Part shown: piece by piece, positions 1-5,346 of the stretch
Position numbering within the stretch: the first letter of the stretch is position 1
Layout: each line of letters begins with the position of its first letter
DNA from: an uncultured Bacteroidota bacterium
Lineage (GTDB): Bacteria > Bacteroidota > Bacteroidia > Bacteroidales > UBA12481
Assembly (NCBI GenBank): GCA_903832165.1
Contig: CAILAQ010000580.1
Span: 1-5,346, forward strand
Reading direction: 5' to 3'
DNA: 5,346 bases
Made by a program: the position numbers and the translations under genes
The notes under the pieces: generated by a model
What the model saw: only the letters and a program-made list of their open reading frames with translations
Told to the model about the DNA's origin: nothing
Database searches by the model: none

Positions 1-860
1 GCTGTGATTATCCCTGCACCTATTGCACCATCCCCAAGGCAAGGGGCAAAAGCCGGAATCCGGAAATCATCAGCGTTGTTGAGCAAGCCAGAGAGCTTTC
101 AGCCAAAGGATTAAGGGAAATCGTATTGACCGGGGTCAATATCGGCGATTTTGGAAAAACTACCGGTGAAACTTTTACACAGCTGGCCATCGCCCTGAAT
201 GAGGTGGAAGGAATTCTCAGGTACAGGATTTCCTCTATCGAGCCTAACCTGATCACCAATGAGCTGCTGAGGTTCGTTTCAGGTACCACCAGATTTGCCC
301 CGCATTTTCATATCCCGCTACAGTCCGGATCGGATAAAATCCTGAAACTCATGAAAAGGCGCTACCTGACCGATGTTTTTGCCGAGCGGGTGATGCAGAT
401 CAAATCCCTCATCCCCGACTGTTCGGTCGGAGCCGATGTAATTGTCGGATTTCCGGGCGAAACTGAGGAGGATTTTCTGGAGGTACAACAATTCATCAGC
501 AGTCTTCCCCTATCCTACCTCCATGTTTTCACCTACTCGGAGCGACCGGGAACCCCGGCAGCCGAAATGGCCGGAAAAGTACAGAACCGCATCAGGGACG
601 ATCGCAGCCATGCTCTCCACGAGACCGGCACCCGCCTGAAATACGATTTTTACAAGAGTCAGCTGGGAAGTGAGCGGATCGTGATTTTCGAACAGAAAAA
701 ACCAGACGGAACCATGACCGGCTTTACTGATAATTATATCGAGGTAAAGGCTGATTTCCAGTCGGAATTTCTGCACCGTGCAGGCTGGGTTCAATTGTGC
801 GGGCCGATCAATGACGGAATCGTAAAAGCAAAGATGATCAGCACGAATCCATTACCTTAG
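1..860 (+). CDS. mtaB: tRNA t6A37 methylthiotransferase MtaB (5' end outside window)
   Basis: This is the C-terminal 285 residues of a methylthiotransferase; the first full codon is at position 3. MtaB enzymes convert N6-threonylcarbamoyladenosine at tRNA position 37 to its 2-methylthio form, using two iron-sulfur clusters and S-adenosylmethionine. The radical-SAM motif CDYPCTYC (C-x3-C-x2-C) is at 3-26. It is followed by LTGVNIGDFG (126-155), HIPLQSGS (309-332) and VGFPGETEEDF (444-476). A TRAM RNA-binding domain covers roughly 663-845 and contains GFTDNYIEV. The GVNIG segment and the TRAM wording favour MtaB over MiaB or RimO. About 150 N-terminal residues are missing upstream, including the UPF0004 domain that carries the second set of cysteines. 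The loss is only the window edge, since the frame is intact to the TAG stop. The next gene follows after 20 bases. Confidence 0.93.
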   Translation, partial: CDYPCTYCTIPKARGKSRNPEIISVVEQARELSAKGLREIVLTGVNIGDFGKTTGETFTQLAIALNEVEGILRYRISSIEPNLITNELLRFVSGTTRFAPHFHIPLQSGSDKILKLMKRRYLTDVFAERVMQIKSLIPDCSVGADVIVGFPGETEEDFLEVQQFISSLPLSYLHVFTYSERPGTPAAEMAGKVQNRIRDDRSHALHETGTRLKYDFYKSQLGSERIVIFEQKKPDGTMTGFTDNYIEVKADFQSEFLHRAGWVQLCGPINDGIVKAKMISTNPLP

Positions 861-880
861 CGGCCGGAAACCCTATTATT

Positions 881-1672
881 ATGATGAACTACAACGAAAT
901 CACAGAATCCGTCATTTTATTGACCAGAGAAACCGGCCTTTTTCTTAAAAGTATGACCGGCAAGATTACCGAAGGTATGATTGAGACCAAAGGTCAGATG
1001 GATTTTGTGACTGATGTCGACAAGAAAACCGAGCAGCTGCTGCTCGATGGATTGGCGAAAATTCTTCCTGAATCAGGCTTTATTGCGGAAGAAGGAACGT
1101 ACACCCATCGTGGTGAGGTCTATAACTGGATAGTGGATCCACTCGACGGCACCACCAATTTCATACACGGGGTAAGTCCCTTCTGTATCAGTATCGGGCT
1201 GATGGAACAGAAGGAAATTGTTATCGGTGTCATTTACGATCCGATTCGTGATGAGTGCTTCACCGCTTATAAAGATGGCCCGGCTCAGCTGAACGGCAAA
1301 ACCTTCCACGCAAGCCGTCGGAGCAGCCTGAGTCAGGCGCTGGTTGCCACCGGCTTCCCGTATACCGATTTCACACTGGTTGATGCTTACATGGCCTCCC
1401 TCAAAGATCTGATGGAATGCACACACGGAATACGCCGGCTCGGTTCGGCTGCCATAGATCTGGCCTATGTAGCCTGCGGACGGTACGATGCCTTCTGGGA
1501 ATATCACCTCAAACCCTGGGATGTTGCCGCCGGGATCGTAATTATCAAACAGGCCGGCGGTGAGGTAAGCGATTTTCACGGGGGTGATAAATACCTCTTC
1601 GGTGAAACCTTTGTGGCTTCAAACGGCTTAATACATAATGAGTTTCTGAACGTGCTCAAAAAGTATTTCTGA
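881..1672 (+). CDS. Inositol monophosphatase family protein (SuhB/IMPase-like)
   Basis: A 263-residue soluble, Mg2+-dependent phosphomonoesterase of the inositol monophosphatase family, full length for the family. The metal-binding residues are visible: the EE pair at 70-71 (IAEEGT), the signature DPLDGTTNF at 86-94 with D86 and D89, and the second signature WDVAAG at 213-218 with D214. GG at about 226-227 (KQAGGEV) closes the second motif. The family dephosphorylates myo-inositol-1-phosphate and related sugar phosphates. In Bacteroidota the real substrate is often unknown, so neither suhB nor a cysQ-type role is assigned here. Two adjacent ATG codons (881 and 884) could serve as the start; no clear Shine-Dalgarno sequence separates them. 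The gene lies 20 bases after mtaB and only five bases before the sigma factor start, so it is probably co-transcribed with both. Confidence 0.95.
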   Translation: MMNYNEITESVILLTRETGLFLKSMTGKITEGMIETKGQMDFVTDVDKKTEQLLLDGLAKILPESGFIAEEGTYTHRGEVYNWIVDPLDGTTNFIHGVSPFCISIGLMEQKEIVIGVIYDPIRDECFTAYKDGPAQLNGKTFHASRRSSLSQALVATGFPYTDFTLVDAYMASLKDLMECTHGIRRLGSAAIDLAYVACGRYDAFWEYHLKPWDVAAGIVIIKQAGGEVSDFHGGDKYLFGETFVASNGLIHNEFLNVLKKYF

Positions 1673-1677
1673 TTCCA

Positions 1678-2220
1678 TTGAATATCGATGAATCAATCCT
1701 GAAGAAAGGCCTGAAGAATGGCGACACGGAGGTTTTTAAGTACCTCTTCATCAGGCATTCACCCGGATTGATCAGGTACGGATCGACAATTACCAAAGAT
1801 TCTGAAGTTGCCAGGGAACTTGCCCAGGATCTTTTTCTGGAGCTCTGGGAAAAAAGAACATCCCTTCAGGTGAAAGGCTCATTTAAGCCTTACCTGTATA
1901 CCTCGATGTATCACAAGGCATTGAACTGGCTCCGGGCAAAAAAAATCAGGGAAATCTACGAGAATAACCCTGTCGAAATCTCAAACTGGTTTGCCTCTCC
2001 GGTAAATTTCGGCTTGCTGGATCCGCTGAAACTGGAGATCATTGAGCAGCAAATCAGAATACTGCCCGAACAGTGCCGCGAAGTATTTACCCGGGCAGTA
2101 ATTCTGGATGAAAAGCAGAGCGAAATTGCAGCCGGCCTGGGGCTCAACATCAAAACCGTGGAAAACCACCTTTCACGGGCCAGAAAAATTCTCAGGGAGA
2201 AATTAAAAAAAATCCGTTAA
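1678..2220 (+). CDS. ECF-type RNA polymerase sigma factor (Bacteroidetes sigma-70 family)
   Basis: A 180-residue group-4 (ECF) sigma factor, which directs RNA polymerase to a small set of promoters when released by its anti-sigma partner. Region 2 spans about residues 20-90, with the polymerase-contact and -10 segment AQDLFLELWEKR at 49-60 and the YLYTSMYHKALNWLR helix at 72-86. Region 4 spans about 120-178, starting at LPEQCREVF and holding the helix-turn-helix SEIAAGLGLNIKTVENHLSRA (148-168), which binds the -35 element. There is no region 1 or 3, as expected for ECF factors. The start must be TTG: no ATG lies in frame between the upstream stop (TGA at 1639-1641) and Met77, which is inside region 2, while TTG at 1678 gives a normal N-terminus. 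No good ribosome site is seen, so translation may be coupled to the phosphatase ending five bases earlier. The anti-sigma gene follows after 52 bases. Confidence 0.93.
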   Translation: MNIDESILKKGLKNGDTEVFKYLFIRHSPGLIRYGSTITKDSEVARELAQDLFLELWEKRTSLQVKGSFKPYLYTSMYHKALNWLRAKKIREIYENNPVEISNWFASPVNFGLLDPLKLEIIEQQIRILPEQCREVFTRAVILDEKQSEIAAGLGLNIKTVENHLSRARKILREKLKKIR

Positions 2221-2272
2221 GCGCTGGGGGGTTTTATCAGGGTCAGGTGTCATGTAAGAAAAACAGACCGAC
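2221..2272 (+). promoter_or_regulatory. Leader between sigma and anti-sigma genes with a possible start-codon hairpin
   Basis: This 52-base gap is the longest in the window. It holds a G6 run (2225-2231 region) and an imperfect inverted repeat: TGTCATGT at 2248-2255 can pair with ACATGATA at 2271-2278 (8 pairs, one of them G-U, loop of 15). The right arm contains the ATG of the anti-sigma gene. The left arm contains an ATG directly followed by TAA (2252-2257), in the same frame as the anti-sigma gene. Such an arrangement could lower anti-sigma translation. The stem is short and A/T-rich, so chance is a real possibility. Confidence 0.2.
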
Positions 2273-3016
2273 ATGATAACCGACGAATTACTTTTCCGGT
2301 TTTTTAGCAGGGAAACCAGCGACAAGGAGAACCGTATGATCAGCGATTGGCTGGCCGGCAATCCTGAGCAAGCCAGCCGCATAACCCTTCTTAAACAAAT
2401 TTTTGAATCATCGGACGATAACCATTCAACAGAAAAAGCCGAAAAAGACTGGATTCGTCTGGAAGCTGTATTGCCAGCCCCCGCCCGGATCCGGATCCTG
2501 CAGCCTTCGCTCACGATCCGCCTGGCACGCATAGCCGCTGTACTGCTGATTGTTGTTGGCACAGGACTCATCTGGAAGTTCAATTCCGGTACCAATATTG
2601 TTTCCAATAAAGAACTCATTGCCAAAACAATAATCCTCCCGGATGGCACTGAAGTAAACCTTGGACCTGCCTCGAAACTGGTATATAACGATAAATTCAG
2701 AGAGGGCATCCGCGAGATTAAACTCACCGGTGATGCCTGTTTTAATGTTACTTCCGATCCTGACCATCCATTCACAGTGATCGCCGGTTCAGCGAGAATC
2801 AAAGTCACCGGCACCCGGTTCGTAGTGAATGCCCCCCCCACTTCCAAAGAGGTTGAAGTTTCCGTTAAGTCAGGAAATGTATTATTCTACAATAGTGAAA
2901 TCTTAGATAAGAATTCTTTCAGGATGAGCCTCCTGGCGGGAGAAAAAGGAATCTTCTACCCTGAACTCAACCGGATGGATAAAACAAGGGACCCCTATTT
3001 CCAAACCACACCATAA
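2273..3016 (+). CDS. FecR-family anti-sigma factor, short form without C-terminal domain
   Basis: A 247-residue inner-membrane anti-sigma protein that should hold the adjacent ECF sigma factor inactive. Residues 1-65 form the cytoplasmic sigma-binding part (ISDWLAGNPEQASRI at 23-37). A single hydrophobic membrane helix lies at about 84-101 (LARIAAVLLIVVGTGLIW). The periplasmic FecR domain covers about 115-205, with ILPDGTEVNL (121-130), IKLTGDACFNV (149-159), HPFTV (165-169), VTGTRFVVNA (178-187) and VEVSVKSGNV (193-202). Bacteroidota members usually run to about 320-350 residues because a DUF4974 domain follows; here the protein ends at KTRDPYFQTTP, just before that domain would begin. A C8 run at 2832-2839 does not break the frame, because conserved FecR sequence continues after it. 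The following gene is not a TonB-dependent receptor, which is the usual partner. The start at 2273 is the only sensible ATG, with a weak ribosome site. Confidence 0.9.
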   Translation: MITDELLFRFFSRETSDKENRMISDWLAGNPEQASRITLLKQIFESSDDNHSTEKAEKDWIRLEAVLPAPARIRILQPSLTIRLARIAAVLLIVVGTGLIWKFNSGTNIVSNKELIAKTIILPDGTEVNLGPASKLVYNDKFREGIREIKLTGDACFNVTSDPDHPFTVIAGSARIKVTGTRFVVNAPPTSKEVEVSVKSGNVLFYNSEILDKNSFRMSLLAGEKGIFYPELNRMDKTRDPYFQTTP

Positions 3017-3043
3017 AATGATTAACCAACAAACACCAGCACC

Positions 3044-4504
3044 ATGAAAAAAGTATTTACCCTATGGGTTTGTCTCACATTTCTGATGATTGCCCAGCTG
3101 AATGCAAAGGAGCTTCAGGCACTGTTTCACAATGCCAGCTTCTTTAGCCCGACAGAAGGTCCGTTCGTTGAGACCTATCTCAAAATCTTCGGTCAATCGG
3201 TTGAATATGTAAAAACCGCCCGCGGAACTTTCCAGGCTTCACTGGAGGTTACCATGGTTTTTAAAAAGGATGATAAAATAGTCGATTTCCGGAAATATAA
3301 CCTGCTGAGCGCCGAGCTCGAGGATACCGCTAAAGCCCAGCCCCATTTCATCGACCAGCAAAGGATCTCCATGCCCTACGGTGTGTACCAGCTGGATTTA
3401 AACATCAAGGATAACAACACTAAAGACCCTGCTATTGAGCACGGAGAGATCCTGGCGATGGAATTCAACAAAACCAACCTGAAATTCAGTGATTTCCAGT
3501 TTATTGAATCCTTTCAGCCCACAAAACAGGAGAATATGCTGACAAAAAGCGGTTTCGATCTGGTACCGTTTGTCGGCGATTTCTTCCCTGAAAGCGCAAA
3601 AAGCATCTCCTTCTATACCGAATTATATAATCTGGATAAGAAAATCGGGTTAGGTCAGGATTTTATCTACCGGTATTACCTTGAATCTTTTGAAACAAAT
3701 TTCGGACTGGCCGATTACTCCAAGTTCCAGCGGCAGAAAGCGGCGATTGTCAATCCTATCCTCGCCACCCTGCAGATTGCAGAACTTCCGAGCGGGAACT
3801 ACAATCTCGTTGTTGAAGCCAGAGACCGCAACAATGAGGTTATCCTGCTGAACAAGATATTCTTCCAGCGCAGCAACCCGGGTATTCAAATCAATTTAAC
3901 TGATATTCAAAGCGTTGATATCACCTCCACTTTTGCCGAAAAAATCAACTCTATGGATTCGCTTAAATTTTACCTCATGAGCCTCGCTCCGGTATCCTCC
4001 ATGATTGAAATTCAATTTGCAAAAAACCTGGTTGGCACTACCGAAACCAAGCAAATGCAAAAGTTTTTGTATAACTTCTGGAAGATCCGCAATGACAAAA
4101 ATCCTGAGGCTGAATGGGACCATTACAAAGTCCAGGTTATGATGATGGAAGATGCTTACAAGACGAAGATCAAGCACGGATTCGAATCCGAAATGGGTCG
4201 TGTTTGGTTGAAATACGGCGCCCCGGATCAGGTTGAGGAAAGCAAGCATGAGCCGAATGCCTTTCCCTATATTATATGGCAATACTTCCATATTCAGGAT
4301 CAGAACAATAAACGCTTCATCTTCTACAATCCTCACCTTGCCGGCACGGAATATTTACTCCTGCACTCGGATGCAAGGGGTGAGCTGTACAATCCTTACT
4401 GGCAGTATGAACTTTATAGCAGAACAGCCAACCTGAAAAACTATGATAATCTTAACTTCGATGCCGGATACGGCGGACGGGCCCTCGACAACTTCAAGAA
4501 ATAA
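3044..4504 (+). CDS. Secreted GWxTD-domain-like protein of unknown function
   Basis: A 486-residue exported protein. It begins with a signal peptide: KK at 2-3, a hydrophobic core at 4-19, and probable cleavage after LNA at 21. The single Cys (C10) is inside the core and is not a lipobox, so a lipoprotein is unlikely. The segment after cleavage (FHNASFFSPTEGPFVETYLKI, about 28-48) and the beta-rich middle resemble Bacteroidota proteins annotated as GWxTD-domain proteins. The C-terminal domain starts at residue 379: GFESEMGRVWLKYGAPDQVE (379-398) aligns with the GWxTD...GRVYIKYGPPD pattern, then IIWQYF, RFIFYNP and HSDARGE (441-447) with NPYWQ. The namesake residues W, T and D are replaced by F, S and E. 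The role of this family is not known to me. It lies 27 bases after the anti-sigma gene, in the slot normally held by a SusC/TonB receptor, and 14 bases before an acyltransferase gene, which suggests an envelope role by inference only. Confidence 0.8.
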   Translation: MKKVFTLWVCLTFLMIAQLNAKELQALFHNASFFSPTEGPFVETYLKIFGQSVEYVKTARGTFQASLEVTMVFKKDDKIVDFRKYNLLSAELEDTAKAQPHFIDQQRISMPYGVYQLDLNIKDNNTKDPAIEHGEILAMEFNKTNLKFSDFQFIESFQPTKQENMLTKSGFDLVPFVGDFFPESAKSISFYTELYNLDKKIGLGQDFIYRYYLESFETNFGLADYSKFQRQKAAIVNPILATLQIAELPSGNYNLVVEARDRNNEVILLNKIFFQRSNPGIQINLTDIQSVDITSTFAEKINSMDSLKFYLMSLAPVSSMIEIQFAKNLVGTTETKQMQKFLYNFWKIRNDKNPEAEWDHYKVQVMMMEDAYKTKIKHGFESEMGRVWLKYGAPDQVEESKHEPNAFPYIIWQYFHIQDQNNKRFIFYNPHLAGTEYLLLHSDARGELYNPYWQYELYSRTANLKNYDNLNFDAGYGGRALDNFKK

Positions 4505-4518
4505 AAGCATATAACAGG

Positions 4519-4755
4519 ATGCAACGATTACTACCCGGGTTAACCTGGCTGATATTGTGGATATTATCCTGGTTTCCCGGGTTTGTTTTTCGTTTTCTTG
4601 CCTCCGTGATCAATCATATTGTCTTTGGTATTTTCGGTTACAGAAAGGAAGTCATCCAAACAAATCTGCAGAACTCCTTTCCTGAGCTCTCCGAATCGGA
4701 ACGAAAGAAAATAGCCGGTAAATTCTATCAGCATTTTTCTGAGCTTTTTTCTTGA
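4519..4755 (+). CDS. LpxL/HtrB-like lysophospholipid acyltransferase, 5' part before a frameshift
   Basis: This open frame gives 78 residues and is the N-terminal part of a single acyltransferase gene that continues in another frame from about 4751. It has a hydrophobic membrane-anchor segment at about 4-35, then the family's conserved stretch YRKEVIQTNLQNSFPELSES (41-60) followed by FYQHFSELF, typical of Bacteroidota LpxL/HtrB proteins, which transfer acyl chains onto lipid A precursors or related lipids at the inner membrane. It ends early at TGA 4753-4755, directly after a run of six T residues, and carries no catalytic motif by itself. The start ATG at 4519 lies 14 bases after the GWxTD-like gene, with AACAGG just upstream as a possible weak ribosome site. 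A 78-residue independent protein is unlikely; it should be read together with the next entry. Confidence 0.8.
   Translation: MQRLLPGLTWLILWILSWFPGFVFRFLASVINHIVFGIFGYRKEVIQTNLQNSFPELSESERKKIAGKFYQHFSELFS
4744..4755 (+). other. Single-base frameshift at a T6 run in the acyltransferase gene
   Basis: The bases at 4744-4755 read CTTTTTTCTTGA. In the upstream frame this gives Leu-Phe-Ser-stop. Removing one T gives CTT TTT CTT GAA, that is ELFLEII, which matches the usual family pattern and joins to an open frame running to the window edge. The lesion is therefore one extra T. A sequencing or assembly error, a real mutation, or slippage during expression could explain it; the sequence alone cannot decide. 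Confidence 0.85.
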
Positions 4756-5346
4756 AATCATCGTGCTCATCAGGTTAAATCCTAAAAAACTAAATCGTCG
4801 GCTGAGGTTCACCGAGCCTGATATTCTGGCCCGGGCACTTTCCGAAAAACAAAACATTATCATTGCTGCCGGACATTTCGGTAACTGGGAATGGAATGTA
4901 CCATTGCTTCTGGCAACAGGATACAGGGTCATGGCTGTTTACAAACCTCAATCCAGCCATTTTGCCAACGAACTGATGAAGAATATCCGGCTAAAACCCG
5001 AAGTGATACTGGTGCCGATGAAAGATTCCTTCCGGGTGATCTCAACGGAAATCAAGAGCAACAAATCCCCTTTTGCCCTGCTGCTGGTGGCCGATCAAAC
5101 ACCGGCTCGCGGGGATATCAGGTTCCGGACCCCCTTCCTTCATCAGGATACTGCCTTCTTTACAGGCATCGAAAAAATCTCCCGAGGCTTCGCTTTGCCG
5201 GTATACTTTGTTGACCAATATAAAAATGGCTTTGCTGATTACGAAGCGTCGGTCACCCTTATCCATGGTGGTGCCGGCACAACCCTGAAGGGCGATGTTA
5301 CCAGGAAATTCGTGGAATTGCTTGAGAATTCCATCCGCAAAACCCC
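4751..5346 (+). CDS. LpxL/HtrB-like lysophospholipid acyltransferase, catalytic part after the frameshift (3' end outside window)
   Basis: A stop-free frame of 198 codons, in the frame one base ahead of the preceding fragment, carrying the catalytic half of the same acyltransferase. The HX4E active-site motif is present as GHFGNWEW, with His at 4874-4876 and Glu at 4889-4891. VLVPMKDS-like sequence, ADQTP (5090-5104) and FLHQDTAFFTGIEKISR follow, all characteristic of LpxL/HtrB-type enzymes in Bacteroidota. No good ATG opens this frame near 4751; the first possible start is GTG at 4763, which would leave out the membrane anchor. With the frameshift repaired, the window holds about 275 residues of a protein that is usually near 290-310, so only a short C-terminal tail is missing. 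The exact acyl acceptor (lipid A or another envelope lipid such as an aminolipid) cannot be told from sequence. Confidence 0.85.

Noticed and set aside
861..880. Terminator between mtaB and the phosphatase gene
   Set aside because: The 20-base gap contains a CGGCCG palindrome but no stable stem followed by a T run, so no terminator can be supported.
1073..1579. A 168-codon open frame on the minus strand opposite the phosphatase gene
   Set aside because: It overlaps the conserved inositol monophosphatase domain and shows no family features, so it is a shadow frame.
1610..1640. Possible Bacteroidota promoter (TTTG at 1610-1613, then TACATAAT near 1632) before the sigma gene
   Set aside because: The second element matches the TAnnTTTG consensus poorly and lies inside the phosphatase coding sequence; the match is at chance level.
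2484..2500. Short direct repeat of GGATCC within the anti-sigma gene
   Set aside because: It is only a six-base repeat inside coding sequence that reads normally as protein (ARIRIL), with no sign of a larger repeat or element.
2832..2839. C8 run in the anti-sigma gene as a possible frameshift or phase-variation site
   Set aside because: Conserved FecR sequence continues in the same frame on both sides, so the frame as read is intact, and a single run gives no evidence for phase variation.
2203..2847. A 214-codon open frame on the minus strand opposite the anti-sigma gene
   Set aside because: It lies wholly across a well-supported FecR gene and the end of the sigma gene, its translation shows no recognisable motif, and its composition (rich in Ser and Arg) is what a reverse shadow of a coding frame gives.
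4891..5288. Two short open frames on the plus strand inside the acyltransferase region
   Set aside because: Both overlap the frame encoding the HX4E and ADQTP motifs and have no recognisable features of their own.

Overview
The window looks like a chromosomal segment from a member of the Bacteroidota, probably Bacteroidales-like and possibly from a metagenome assembly. The main pointers are an ECF sigma factor of the Bacteroidetes sigma-70 type followed by a FecR-family anti-sigma protein, a secreted GWxTD-type protein, a Bacteroidetes-style LpxL/HtrB acyltransferase, weak or absent Shine-Dalgarno sequences, and balanced base composition. All six recognisable genes are on the + strand. The gaps between them are 20, 5, 52, 27 and 14 bases, and no convincing terminator is visible, so the whole stretch could be one transcription unit.

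Layout. 1-860: 3' two thirds of mtaB, the radical-SAM methylthiotransferase that modifies t6A37 in tRNA; the window opens exactly at its CxxxCxxC cluster motif. 881-1672: an inositol-monophosphatase family phosphatase. 1678-2220: an ECF sigma factor that must start at TTG, five bases after the phosphatase stop. 2273-3016: a membrane-anchored FecR-type anti-sigma factor that stops where the usual C-terminal receptor-contact domain would begin. 3044-4504: a secreted or periplasmic protein with a C-terminal GWxTD-like domain whose namesake motif is degenerate (GFESE). 4519-5346: an LpxL/HtrB-like acyltransferase gene split by a single-base frameshift in a T6 run; its 3' end lies beyond the window.

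How the parts may work together. The first two genes are housekeeping. The last four form a plausible envelope module: a sigma/anti-sigma switch, a secreted protein of unknown role, and an enzyme that would acylate lipid A or another envelope lipid. The most notable point is that the switch lacks both the FecR C-terminal domain and the SusC/TonB-dependent receptor that normally follow such a pair. The GWxTD protein sits in the receptor's position. It may therefore respond to a cue other than TonB-dependent uptake; this is inference. I saw no RNA genes, mobile elements, CRISPR arrays or long non-coding stretches.
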